Positions 20,200 through 32,273 of a DNA stretch of 64,000 bases are shown in pieces (the first letter of the stretch is position 1; the number at the start of each line of letters is the position of its first letter). Source of the stretch: Homarus americanus (Eukaryota > Arthropoda > Malacostraca > Decapoda > Nephropidae); assembly GCF_018991925.1 (NCBI RefSeq), contig NW_024737042.1, positions 15,759,273 through 15,823,272 of the forward strand. The letters are read 5' to 3'. The position numbers and the translations under genes are program-made. Under the pieces are notes generated by a model. The model was not told the origin of the DNA, made no database searches, and saw only the letters and a list, made by a program, of their open reading frames with translations.

Positions 20200-20442
20200 C
20201 TTGGACCTCGGTTAGGGTTGGCTAGATTAAGTTGGGTTAGGTTAGGGTTGGGAAGATTTAGTTAGGTTAAGGTAGATTAAGTTAGGTTAAGGTAGGGTAG
20301 ATTAAGTTAGGCTAAGGTAGATTAGGTTAGGGTAGGGTAGGGTAGATTAAGTTTAGTTAAGGTAGATTAACGTAGGGTAGGTTAGAGTAAATTAAGTGAG
20401 GTTAAGATATATTAGGTTAGGTTACAGTAGGTTAGGTTAGGT
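20200..20442. repeat. Degenerate TTAGG-like array
   Basis: GTTAGGTTAAGGTAGATTAAG-type sequence, rich in TTAGG, GTAGG and GTTAGG. It resembles eroded arthropod telomeric pentamers but also fits a simple GGTTA-type satellite, so interstitial telomere origin is only a possibility. Confidence 0.75.
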
Positions 20443-20712
20443 GTGTATGTATTCTCTCTTATTTACCTGTATATAAATTAGCCTTAATATGTATACCTGC
20501 AGTAGGCCGTTGTTGCACCAGTCTTATTATCCCTTATTACTTAGATCACCATTGCTCGCGCTGTTCTGCTCCTGCTGACGTTCAAATGCTGTTAATTATC
20601 ATAATGGCAATATAAATGCTGTTTCCGCAGCGGTTATTGCAGCCATTATTCTCTACCATGGAATACTAGGAGCCTCCATGTCTCTGTTGAAACTGCTGCT
20701 GTTGTTGTTGGT
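20443..20712. other. Unassigned sequence, no gene seen
   Basis: About 270 bases without repeat structure or coding frames. Confidence 0.5.
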
Positions 20713-20719
20713 ATGTTTG

Positions 20720-20753
<34 letters not shown>

Positions 20754-20807
20754 TGTATGTATGTATGTATGTATGTATGTATGTATGTATGTATGTATGT
20801 ATGTATG
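20713..20807. repeat. (ATGT)n microsatellite
   Basis: More than 20 ATGT/GTAT tetranucleotides. Confidence 0.97.
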
Positions 20808-23059
20808 TGACATTTTAACAACTTAGGAGGGACGTGTAGACAGTCGCCAGCTGCATGAAAGACTGGCTGTGTTGTGGCGGATCATTCTCCAGGTACACAA
20901 TATCACCTTAATTAACTAACGGTTCAATTAACGCTACTATACGATACCGAAGATGATATAGAAAAATTGTTCGTATAGATTAAAGGTTATTATAAGCTAG
21001 AAATTCAACAGTTAATATTTAGTGGCCTAATTTTGAAAATAAAATTATATTCCGGGAACCACTTTCTTGTGCGGATGGTGACAAGACGCCTAACACATCA
21101 TCATTTAGTCGTGTACGAATTTGTTATAAATTTTTAAAACTAATTGGTTCCTTCTTGAATTTTTCTTTAACAAGGCATGAAAATAAATTCAAACATTGGT
21201 GAGTATTAAAAAGGAACTAAGCCTTTTAATCAACAAGGTAATGAAGTCATTTTAGTGCTATACGAAAATACAAGTTAGTGCGATACAAGAGTGTTATGTT
21301 GCCTAAGATTAACACATAAGGCTCAACACAAGCTGCCACCCTAATCTTACTCATACTTCTCTTGTCTTATTTCCTTCAATTGTTCTTTCTACTTACTTCA
21401 GTTCAATGGTTACTACATAACCTCAGTTCTTTTTGGTAGCCTGGCGAGAGTCTAGGGCACATGGGTACTGTAATTCTGATATCAAGTCACTTGGACGGAA
21501 ATAAAGGAGGAATACTGCAGGAAAATGAATACCCCTAATGTACTCTAAGAAAAGGTTTATTAATATGAAATCAAAGTAGGGAAAAATATATTATTAACAT
21601 ACAACTCCAAGGTGCAACTCCTCGGCTTAACTCAACTGCAATTGACTCAGATACTGTCCTCTTACTACACACAACCTTACTGGTGTTACATTACATTACA
21701 GTTACCAGGACCAGTTCCTTGGCTTTACTCACATTACATTCCAAGTGGGTACTCTGCCTTCTCCCACATTACTAGGTACTTTTCATTACATCCAGTTATA
21801 AGACAACTTACATCTGATACCTTCACACTGTTGTTAGTACATATGAGATGCACTCACAACACACAACACGTTAATACTGAAACCAACAACTTGTACAGGG
21901 GTTCACTACCCAACAAGGGATAATTATATTCCAGAATTATACCCAATCAAATACAACAACCACTGTGGACCATATAACTCCAAGGCATGTCCCAGGGTAG
22001 GACACTGGCGCCTGTAACAACCGACGACGGCTGTTGTGGTTGGTTATACTCTGACGTATGTTGACAGTCTGGGGTCCAGCCCCACGAGGCGGACTTGGAG
22101 CAAGTTAATCATGTCGAATCAGCGCCATCGTTCATATATCGATCACGGCTAGATAGCCACCGACTCTGCAGCCGGTGGGATGTTCAGAGAAGGACACCCA
22201 GGAATCTGAGAAGCAAATGTTGACGTCAGGAGAGAGGGAGGCTTGATGACAATCACAAACAATCTCTCGTCTGGCAACGTCAGATGACATTTACTTTATA
22301 TTACTTCTTACACTGGGTGAATGACAATTCCACTGTTATAACATGAACACTAATATTCACAAAATTGACTAAATCAAACTGAATGGCTATATCGGCGGGG
22401 AACACTGGATACATACCTGAGAAGCAAATGTTGATGTCAGGAGAGAGGGAGGCTTGGTCCTCCTCCGCGCCCGGGTTTGTATACCCCTGAGTTGCCAGCG
22501 ATCGCTACTCACGCAATGACAGAAATCACAAACAATCCAACTGTTACACATTCAAAGATGACCCTCCGTTGACAAAGGTCTGACGAATTACTTGAGTTGA
22601 TCTACATAAACTAATCCAAGATTGAGCTTGCCAGTAGAAAGTGGAATAAAACTTATTGACAACTGTCTTCACAAAGGCTGGACTTATGGAGGGATCCTTA
22701 GTGTACAACAACGAGTGGGAAAAACGCTTCTCTTCTGAGGGATAGCTAACCAGTTACCCATTCATGTTTTGCGGGCGTGTAGTATAATATGAATCAACAG
22801 AGTTAAAACAGACTAGCCATCAACGTGACCATGACACAAGGAAGGTAGAGTAAGGAAGCTTGACTCTCCATACAGCTGAGTGCTGCCAAAAAATAGCATC
22901 AAATCACTAACTGGGCACTTAGTAATTGGGTCGGTCACCTATAGATTGCGCCACCGTCGCGTGAGTGTAGTCTGCAACAAAGACTGTTTTTTGGTAAATG
23001 ATGTCATCTGGCTGGACTTTCAAGATTCGTTCAGTGTGACAAAACCAAAGTTACAGGAA
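20808..23059. other. Mixed unique sequence with one dispersed 40-bp duplication
   Basis: No long open frame of recognised type. A segment beginning GAGAAGCAAATGTTGACGTC at 22209 recurs with few changes at 22421, each copy followed by a GGAGGCTTG-containing stretch. CAATCACAAACAATC-like sequence also recurs (22248 and 22527). A TGGCGCCTGTAAC string near 22007 resembles a primer-binding site, but no flanking LTR could be defined. Confidence 0.5.
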
Positions 23060-23157
23060 ATGGCTCCACGTGGTTGTCATGGCTGTGTTGTTTGTAGGAA
23101 GGACAAGAAAAGCCACATACATTTAAAATTCCATCATTTTCCTCAGAATAAGGACCG
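23060..23157 (+). CDS. Candidate first coding exon of a THAP-type zinc-finger protein (partial)
   Basis: A 98-base exon candidate encodes 32 residues plus two bases. It starts at an ATG and contains GCVVCRKDKK followed by FHHFP. The CxxC pair placed 11 residues before an FHxFP motif matches the start of THAP domains (C2CH DNA-binding fingers). A strong splice donor follows (CG|GTAAGA at 23157/23158), which is where an intron would split such a domain. The rest (the conserved Trp and the CxxH pair) should lie in a downstream exon that I could not find. The frame is also open upstream to about 22880, so the start is uncertain. THAP proteins are DNA-binding regulators or derive from P-element-like transposases. 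Confidence 0.5.
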
Positions 23158-24504
23158 GTAAGATGATAATTACAGTATATCATGTTGATAAAAGAGTTAA
23201 GTGTAGTTACTAGTTTAAGTTACCAGGGCATTGGTCACTGACAGTGGTGTCACTGTATATCAGTAATTGACAGAAAATGAAGTTTAGATCTTCATTAAGC
23301 TTAATCTGCCAAACCTATGATGTGTTAAATCTAAGCATGTTTCGTTTGGTCAAGACAAGAATATGTATTGAAAACGCAATTACTGATAGTGATAGTATTT
23401 ATTAATTATTAGTATACAATATCCCTCAGTGCAAGAAGAGGTCATGGTCGTCATGATACTGAGAGTAAAAGTTAATATAACTGCAGTATATTCGTTAGTT
23501 ACATTGTTAACACTAATATGTAAACAATACATGATGCATTTGGAGAAAATATTGACAAGAAATAAGTTTATCATTCATGTTATTGGGTAATGAAAAGTAT
23601 AACGAATTTGATTTAATAAACATCTTTATACATATAAAAAAAATGTGTTATGGTACATGTAATTTTTAGCTGCATTAATTTTTTTAATAATTTTTGGTAT
23701 TCAAACTAAGGGTAATTCTATACAACACCCCCGCATCTACTTTTACTACGAAACCAACGTTAAACCATAGTATTTTTTCTCCTCTATCAATGGTACATGG
23801 CTCTTGTTGAGATATTTATGCTATAGTCTACAAAATTATGCTCACTTGATAGTGGGTGATGTACTCAAACTTCAAAGTACCGACTGCTATGGTGAATCAT
23901 CCCTTTCTGTATTTCTTGTTATTGTTACTTTATGTGATAAAGCGCATTATAACATTCTTGTTTACCTTTATAACTCTACAATCCGACAATAGTGATCTTG
24001 TAAAAAATGTGTTTAACCATGAAAAAATACTCGAGACCGTAATTTCAGTCATTTTGGAATGGATGACGTTTAACAAATGATAATGAGGTTAAGTTTTCTT
24101 CATGAATGAATAAATGCAGTATGAATAAATTTATAAATATAAATGTATAAATACCACCCTATAAATACGTCAAGTTTAGTGTAGTTAACCCGCTATACGG
24201 CATCTTTCTTTTTCTATGAATACTGCTTTAGTTATGTTGGTCAGCGTTAGATGGCGTAGCGAACGGCGGCACAGAAAATTACACGCAAATTAAAGGGAAT
24301 TGAGTTTCCTTACTATGCCTTCCTTGGTTCAGTCATCTACACGCTTCAGTATGTCACCAGGTGGAGAAGACGCCCTGGGAGAGTTGTGTGAGAGACGGGG
24401 CCCTGGCGCAACGTCACAACACAGTGAAGTCAAATACCTTATACCATTGACGTGTCCCGGAGTCCTGGTAGACGAAGTTGTGCCCAGAGCAACGTATAGT
24501 GAGG
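23158..24504. other. AT-rich sequence, possible THAP intron; no gene seen
   Basis: AT-rich with short frames only. If the exon at 23060 is real, this is its intron. No second THAP exon (Trp, CxxH) was recognised. Confidence 0.5.
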
Positions 24505-24655
24505 CGGCGGTGGTGGTGATGTGGTGACGGCGACGGTGGTGGTGATGTGGTGACGGCGACGGTGGTGGCGGCGATGGTGACGGTGGTGGTGGTGGAGGCG
24601 GCGGTGGTGATGGCGGCGGCGGGGACGGCGACTGTGGTGGTGGTGGTGGCGGCGC
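24505..24655. repeat. GGT/GGC/GAT imperfect array
   Basis: Units such as TGGTGATGTGGTGACGGCGA recur, passing into GGTGGTGGC. The strand bias is strongly purine and GC-rich. Confidence 0.92.
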
Positions 24656-24660
24656 GTTTT

Positions 24661-25482
24661 GGTGGTTTTGATTTTGCCGCTTACAGCGGCTACTTTATTG
24701 TGCACCCCACACTCATCCTGTGAGCGGTAGCGCAAAAGGATTACAGAGTAGAGTTTACAAAGGGTCATAATAATTAACCCCGGTTGTCAGGATATTATGG
24801 CACTGAATGTTACACAGTATTTCACTTACATTATTTGTTTAGTTTTATACATAAAGGGTAACTTATTCACAAATGCGTGAGTACAGGCGTGTGAGGCAGT
24901 ATGTCTGGCCTCACACTTTGTTATTCACATTTATGTGAGAGGTATTCAAGCACATTGCGTATTTGGTTCTGTACATGAGAACTGATATAGTTACTCAGTG
25001 CAAAAAAGTGGATACAATCTTAATATGTCGGCTATCTTGCCATTAGAGATGAAGTGTTGTGCCATTTCACACACAGTGTGCTTGGACCTGTCCCTAAAAG
25101 GTTCTATCTTCACACAGTCGAGGACGTAGTTTGACCTTGACACCCCGGTCAACAAGACACGCATATTTGTGTCTGGCTTCAGAGACAAGAGCTTGACAAC
25201 CTGAGTCGAGGGTACCAAGGGCAAGTAGTGAGGATAGAGAGTCAGTGATGATGAAACTGTCAGTAACAGTGGTTTCAATTAATTTAATAGCTGTGAGTAT
25301 GGCAACTAATTCAGTTTGTAGAGTGGATGCCCAGTTGTTAATTCTAACTCCTTTCTCAATTATATTACCGTCAGGTTCAGTCACAACAATAGCACTTCCA
25401 GCCCTCCCACAGGCGGTGTTAAGAGATCCATCAGTGTAGATGGTCTGTGTGATATTATCATCAGTCTGTAGAGTGTTTAAGA
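24661..25482 (-). mobile_element. 3' fragment of an RNase H-bearing non-LTR retrotransposon
   Basis: This minus-strand fragment ends near 24661 in a 3' UTR with an AATAAA signal (minus strand, plus 24694-24699) next to a small GCCGCTGTAAGCGGC hairpin. Upstream it encodes a broken RNase H domain. The family resembles arthropod LINEs with RNase H, but this copy is distinct from the intact LINE at 48096-53859. Homology begins near 25482, where a stop interrupts the frame. Confidence 0.78.
25094..25460 (-). pseudogene. RNase H domain fragment of LINE
   Basis: The frame reads TIYTDGSLN (first catalytic Asp), then LQTELVAIL (catalytic Glu) and FIITDSLSSL (second catalytic Asp). These are three of the four RNase H1-type acidic residues. 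The WIPSHVG-type segment expected next is missing: the frame passes abruptly into KLRPRLCEDRTF, and the normal C-terminal sequence continues in another frame (24991-25130). An internal deletion with frameshift explains this. It is not functional. Confidence 0.8.
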
Positions 25483-25559
25483 GCTCTCAATTTGGCAGTG
25501 TGTTGGAGATAAATGCTTTGTATAATTAATTTTTAGGCGGATACGTCGGTATTGTGATA

Positions 25560-25852
25560 TGGCGGTGCTGGGGGTGGTGATGGTGGTGGTAATGGCTGTA
25601 GTGATGGTGGTGGTAATGGCTGTGGTGATGGTGGTGGTAATGGCTGTGGTGATGGTGATGGTAATGGTGGCGGTGGCGGTGGTGGCGGTGATGGTGGTGG
25701 TAATGGCGACGGTGCTGGTGGTGGTGGTGGCGGAGCTGGTGGCGGCGGTGGTGGCGACGGTGCTGGTGGCGACGGTGCTGGTGGTGGTGGCGGCGATGGT
25801 GGTGGTGGAGGCGGTGGTGGTGGTGGTGGTGGTGGAGGCGGTGGTGGTACGT
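25560..25852. repeat. GGT/GAT/GGC imperfect trinucleotide array
   Basis: GGTGGTGATGGTGGTAATGG-type triplet repeats with GGC variants. The minus-strand Pro-rich and plus-strand Val/Met-rich frames are products of the repeat. Confidence 0.94.
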
Positions 25853-27454
25853 TCATTGAGGTCTTTGGCCATTTACAGCAGCCTGGAGGACGCGTGAGTG
25901 AGGTGAACTGCGTCATACTGCTCACACACAAGTGTTCCTGACAAGAGAAACGCCTGGGGAGTGGCACATGCTTCTTGATTTATCACACACAAAGTTTATA
26001 ATGACTTGTTCGGGTTTAATGTTGGTTGTTTTCAGTAGAACTAATATTTGTTGATTTCTTAGAGCCAATGTTTGTTGATTTTTGTAGAGCTAATGTTTGT
26101 CAGTTTATGCACTTCTTAAAGAGATATATTTAGTAGCTAACTATCTATCATAATGTTGTGCCAATGTTTGTTGAATCGTGGATACATAGTTTAATTATGA
26201 ATACTGACTTTTTTTTTTTTTTTTTACATGTTAGTAAGGCAGAGGACACCTTCTTTCTGTGTTAATTTAGTAGAGCTAATTATATGGAATACATTTGGTG
26301 TTTTGTGAGTTATAACAAGATTAGTTAAACGAGGCAGAGAAAGTGTTCGTAATGGTGGTGGGTTTTAATAGCGAATAATGTTGCTTGGTACGTGTGCTGT
26401 TAGTTGTTTTGTCTGTGGGATGAAGGAAACAATATGGAATTCAGGTTCACCTCAGCTGTGGTGTTTAGAGTCGTGATTCCTTAGTCTTCAAGGTACACGT
26501 AATCATGACCATTGTTTCCTGTATGTAAAGGTTGGACTCACTAACACATTTATCACCCGGTTGGTAATTATACTCTGTGACGGAGAACCAGATTATGGTC
26601 CTTGTATTCACAGGGAGGAGCCGCAGCCTGCACCAGTTCCGTGTTTAGAGTGGTGGGCTTCTTGTTGTCTCCGTCAGATGAGCTGAAGAAGGAGTGGCTT
26701 GGAGCCGAGGATTTATGGAAGTCTTAGTATGCACGAGGAGTCGGGATCCAGCAGGATATTGTGTCCCATAAATCTCGAGCAGCGGCGGCGGCGACTCCCC
26801 AGCGGGCTGTGCTAACATGTGCTGCTGGTGTCGGGTGTCCCACAGCTTGGGGTAAAACGCCGGCTGCCGTACGGGCGTCCTGAGAGCTTTAAGATGTATG
26901 AGTGTGTGTGTTAAAGCGGTTCTCAACGGCTTGGTCTACGAGGCAGCGTATTTACAGCAATGAAAACCCTGATATTGTCCACTTATTTCAGGCTTATTTT
27001 GGAATGTCCTCTTACCTGAGCCCTGTTTAGAAGGCAGACGAGTAATGTGCCCCTGTGTTCTGTCAAAAGAGTAAACTGTATCATCTTCTGTCAGTCGTTC
27101 TGTCTGAAGTGTACCGTCTACCGCAAATGGATCTTGGCTACTCAGCATTTGATTATTTTATTCCTAGTTCACTTACTTTTACCTGGACGACACCTACTGT
27201 TCTGGGGCGATTTACCTGAAGGTCGTCACAGGTAATTGGTATCTGAGTGGGTGTGCTTACCTTTGCCTTTTTATATGGAGCGAGAGTTCCATCTCAGGTG
27301 TGTCACGTTGACCCACCCTTCATATACCAAATTATTAGTGAGTTATTAAGGGAAAAGATCAGGTCATAAGTTGTATGCATATTTCAACAGCACTGATATT
27401 ATCGTTAATGAAAACGGATCAAATACGCACATGCTTACACGTACATAACACACA
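25853..27454. other. Unique sequence; GC-rich island at ~26640-26930
   Basis: No gene is assigned. AATGTTTGTTGATTT-like phrases recur four times at 26046-26175. The 26640-26930 part is noticeably GC/CpG-richer than its surroundings and carries a 93-codon minus-strand frame of unrecognised sequence. No convincing splice pair was found around it. Confidence 0.5.
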
Positions 27455-27466
27455 CACACACACCAT

Positions 27467-27499
<33 letters not shown>

Positions 27500-27500
27500 C
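27455..27500. repeat. (CA)n then (GA)n microsatellite
   Basis: A short ACAC tract is followed by an AGAG tract. Confidence 0.93.
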
Positions 27501-27867
27501 TTCAGTAGAACTTCCATCAACTTCTCATATTTCATTGGTTTTCCCTCTAGTTCTTCCCTTAAAGTAGGGAAACAATTCACTCACAAAAAGTAATAATCTC
27601 TCCCATATTATTTTCACTTCAGTATTATATATAGCTAAAAATAATACTTAGTTCGTATGTGTAAATATTTTCGCTGTATCTGACTCCATCCCGGGAAGTA
27701 ATGTATTGTTATGAACGTCTGTATCACTAGTTAAACGCTCTACTGTGTTCCGGCCAACTATGTTCTCTCTCCGCTCGCTAACTTGTTAATTAAACTAGTG
27801 GATTTATTGTCAACACATTCACTGATAAACTCCTCGACAAACATTCAATCTTTTCCTCTGTTTTAGG

Positions 27868-27908
<41 letters not shown>

Positions 27909-28000
27909 TGTGTGTGTGTGTGTGTGTGTAAGGGAAATACGTTTATCTATTCTAGGTATATATTGTAAATAGAGAAAGTAAGAGAGAAAAAAAAGAAAAA

Positions 28001-28048
<48 letters not shown>
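27868..28048. repeat. (GT)n and (GA)n microsatellites with spacer
   Basis: GT dinucleotides 27868-27929 and GA dinucleotides 28003-28048. Confidence 0.95.
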
Positions 28049-28055
<7 letters not shown>

Positions 28056-28920
28056 GCACGCTCCCTCCCTCCTTCCCGCCCAGCACAGCACTGATGAAAC
28101 ATGACAGCATCAGACTTCACTCCCCGTCTGGAATCTGCAAGAATTACTCTTCATTTTTCTCTTCAACATTTACTCCACATAACTGATGGATTTACTCGAG
28201 AGGGAAGCTGTTACAACACTCCACAAAATGAAATGTTTGAGTTTAAATTTACTTACATTATGATTTCCGAGAACGAGAAGCAGTGTAGCCAGACTTGTTA
28301 GCAGAGTATAGTATTTACTTGACGAGCTGTTTATTAAAGTTTTCCTGATCTGACTGGTGGAGGTTTCTCGAGAGTAAGGATTGGTGGTGGGTTTTTTTTT
28401 TCTTATAGGTGAACTATATAATAAATAACTCCTTCTCTATTATCTTAGTTGTGTATACAGTATATTATTTCATATAGATATAAAATACAGGTGTGTAGAA
28501 GGTGAGGTAGTTTGTATTAACATAATGTATATGGCACCGCCCCTCGCCCGCCATCAACGTCAGTGGTCCAGGGTGTTCCGCCTTACCTTTACATATTCAT
28601 GTTACCTGAGGGAACAAATTCCTGAAATTTGAGTCCCACGTTGCATAAATCATCCTTAGTCTCCGGTTGACAATGAATATACAATGACATTTACCAGAAA
28701 TAATGTTTGCTTTTTTCTTCTTCCCTAGCCACTGTGCCTTTATTCAAGATTTTCTGGGTTTATATGTTTATATTTCTGTATCTGGGCGTGTGGGAGCCGG
28801 TCAGAGTGACAGGTGGGGCGGGGTGGTAGGGCTTGAGGCGCTCTGGGCTGGTCGATGAAGCTGGTTAAAAGTTTAAGAACGTGGAGCAGCGCTGACTGAG
28901 TCTTAATGTGGGGAGCTGCT
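28049..28920. other. Unassigned sequence, no gene seen
   Basis: No open frame of recognised type and no repeat structure. Confidence 0.5.
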
Positions 28921-28947
28921 CACACACACACACACACACACTCACAC

Positions 28948-28979
<32 letters not shown>

Positions 28980-28980
28980 T
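28921..28980. repeat. (CA)n microsatellite
   Basis: CA dinucleotides with TC and CG interruptions. Confidence 0.95.
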
Positions 28981-29121
28981 TCTAACAGAATATCATGCCA
29001 ACTCCGAAGCTCTGAAACGGCTCCTTAATTAAGCTTATTCCTGTCCTAGTGTTACAGTGGTCATATTTATGGAAGGTGTTGAGTCTTAGGTGTGTGGCAG
29101 GTGATAGTGAGAGTCAGTCTG

Positions 29122-29275
<154 letters not shown>

Positions 29276-29697
29276 TCATCATCAATATCATCACCATTAT
29301 CGTTTTCATCAATTTAATTTTTTTCCAAGCCAGGTAATTTGGCCGATGCTTCAGACAATAATATACCGTGGCATCAGGTATACAATTATAGCCGGTAAAG
29401 CTGAGGTAATCACTAGGACACATTAATTAATAAGACTTCCATGATAATTACCGAGTGGTGGCGGCCGGCCTCTCAACAATAATACATTTGGGTTCAATAT
29501 ATAGAAGCAATTACTGCTACCTACCTTTTAGTTATCTGATTAGCCACCTCAATGGATGGAATTGATAACGATTTTAAGCTCCTTGGGATGTTAAGTTGCC
29601 TGTTATCATTGCTGTTATTGTTGTTGTAATTGTTAGTATTATTATTGTTTTTGTATTATTATTACTTTAATTATTAATGTAGTTGTTAGTGTTGTTA
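29276..29697. other. Unassigned sequence, no gene seen
   Basis: AT-rich between two ATT arrays. Confidence 0.5.
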
Positions 29698-29722
29698 GTA
29701 TTATTATTATTATTATTGTTGC

Positions 29723-29773
<51 letters not shown>

Positions 29774-29799
29774 CATTATTATTATTATTATTATTATTA

Positions 29800-29833
<34 letters not shown>

Positions 29834-29848
29834 CATTATTATTATTAA
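29698..29848. repeat. (ATT)n microsatellite with ATC interruptions
   Basis: ATT triplets with ATC interruptions at 29773, 29800 and 29833. Confidence 0.97.
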
Positions 29849-31090
29849 TATTATATGGTAGTATTTGTAAAATTTTGGCAAGTATTAAACACAAACCTTT
29901 TTCAGGTATATTTAGGGTTTAAATTGTATGGAAAATGTAATTAAGTTAAATCCTACTCAGTATTACTATGTACTATTGTTAAAGGTAGAATTCTTTATGT
30001 AATTTATTTTAACTTAGTAGCACAGCCATATAGTTTTCATATACAAATTATAAGATATTTAATAAGTAAACTATTTAACTCCTGCTAAAGATAGATTGCC
30101 AGTAGTCTCCAACAACTACAGTGTAGGACCAGATGCCACTAAACCCGCCGACAGACAGAAAGGAATCACTACAAACAGTCTTGGAATCCATGTTAGATAA
30201 GAGGATTTTGTATACTAAGCAAGGTCCTCTATTATGACATCCCAACCATAGGTTTTATTAGACTCGTAACTCATTTTTGTTTCCTGTGATTTATGTTAGA
30301 TTTATATTACTGAGATATTAACATGTTAGTGGTAGTTTGTACTTAAGGTCGTGTAGTATGAGTTCGTTGTTTTTAGTGTGTAAGTGTGTGAAGAGGGTTA
30401 ACTAGAGTGTGTTATGTCGAACTTGAAAAAATTAATTAGGTTCCATACACGAGGGAAAACATCCACAAGTCAAGTCAGGAGAGGTGATTCTAGAGTGACT
30501 AAATATTCTAAACACAAGGACAGCTGACAGAGATATGCATGTTGTGGATATGTAGGCACTGGACTGGCACTATCAGCACGGTGCCAATATTGGTAGGAGT
30601 TTTACCATGAATGACTTACGTGCCACATATCCTGGGATCAAAGGAACGGATCAGTTTACAGAGGCGTAAAATTGTCATATATTCGATGACAATCCGTTCA
30701 TCTAGATCTATGAATTTCAATCGTTTCCTGGGATGACTCGAATACATTCCAAACCAAATGCTTCCATCTCACGCTTGTCCGAGTACTGTTAGCGACTATG
30801 ACAGTGATGTGTGTGTAAATTATATCATCCTGTGTAGCTGATAATTTCAAGCTGATATACCAATGGAGAACTACAGGAACAAATACCTAGATAAACCAAT
30901 CAAATTATGTATAAAACTTACAAAAACCCCCCACAAGATTATAACATAAACCACAATGTTTATTCCCCAGTGTTGGCATAAAAGCCTTTGGTCTTTTTTT
31001 CAATGTATATATGAATAGTTATTTCTCTGACCTGTACTGTTCTAAACCATTTATCGCCAAGACCTTTAGGACTTTTTCCCGTGACTTGAC

Positions 31091-31091
<1 letters not shown>
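29849..31091. other. AT-rich unique sequence, no gene seen
   Basis: Stops are frequent in all frames and no transposon signature was recognised. Confidence 0.5.

Positions 31092-31161
<70 letters not shown>
31092..31161. repeat. (GT)n microsatellite
   Basis: About 34 uninterrupted GT dinucleotides. Confidence 0.97.
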
Positions 31162-31420
31162 ATGCTAACTGGACAGTCTTCTCCTAGCATTTTAACCATC
31201 TACATTGACCCATATGGACCAACAGGTATTATTAGAGTTGAATTTAGAATATTATTTGTCCCTCGGGAGTTGTCTGGTGACCTCGGCTGGATGGTTCGCT
31301 CTCTGGTCTTTGGTTAAACTGGTCACTCTAAGGTCATTTGTGAGTCACGCCACGCATCAGCCACACTGGTCTGGACTCAAGTGCCCCCACTCACCAGGAA
31401 GGGGGTCGTGTAGATACAGT

Positions 31421-31423
<3 letters not shown>

Positions 31424-31475
<52 letters not shown>

Positions 31476-31794
31476 TCCTCCTCCTCCTCCCTCCCCTTTC
31501 ACTTCCTCTCTTCTTCCCCCTTCCCTTCCTCCTTCTCCTCCTCCTCCGTCTCCTATTCTCCTCCTCCTCCGCCTCTTCTCTCCCTCCTCCCCATTTCAAT
31601 CCTCTCCTCATTTTCTTCTCCCCTCTCCTGCCTCTCCCTCCTCTGCCCCTCCCCTCTTCTGCCCTTCCTCCTCCTCCTCCTCCCCAGTGCGTAATGTAAA
31701 TACATTTATAACCTTCACAAAAATTAAGTCAAATCTTTTTTCATTTCCCGTTGTTATTCATTGCAGAGTTTAGACTTAAGAACAATTGCTTTAA

Positions 31795-31869
<75 letters not shown>

Positions 31870-32199
31870 TATTTCCTCCTCCTCCTCCTCCCCCCTTTCA
31901 CTTCCTCTCTTCTTCCCCCTTCCCTTTCCTTCCCTCTCCTTCTCCTCCTCCTCCGTCTCTATTCTCCTCCTCCTCCGCCTCTTCTTTCCTCCTCCCCATT
32001 TCAATCCTCTCCTCATTTTCTTCTCCCTCTCACTGCCTCTCCCCTCCTCTGCCCCTCCCTCTTTCTGCTCCTCCTCCTCCTCCTCCCCCAGTGCGTAATG
32101 TAAATACATTTTATAACCTTCCACAAAAAATTAAGTCAAATCTTTTTCATTTTCCAAATTTATTATTCATTGCAGAGTTTAAGACTTAAAGAATTGCAA

Positions 32200-32270
<71 letters not shown>
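31424..32270. repeat. Tandem duplication (~375 bp) of CT tract + polypyrimidine block + unique tail
   Basis: The unit is a (CT)n tract, then a TCC/CTC-rich block, then a unique tail starting CCAGTGCGTAATGTAAATAC and ending with ATTCATTGCAGAGTTTA and AGACTCTCT. Unit 1 spans 31424-31797 and unit 2 spans 31798-32197. A third (CT)n tract (32198-32269) starts after the second tail and leads into different sequence. Copies differ by scattered single-base indels. Confidence 0.9.

Positions 32271-32273
<3 letters not shown>

Noticed and set aside
22007..22022. TGGCGCCTGTAAC as a retrotransposon primer-binding site
   Set aside because: No LTR could be defined on its left and no polypurine tract or coding region follows.
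24300..24527. 75-codon plus-strand frame before the GGT array
   Set aside because: No recognisable domain and ends in the triplet repeat; insufficient support.
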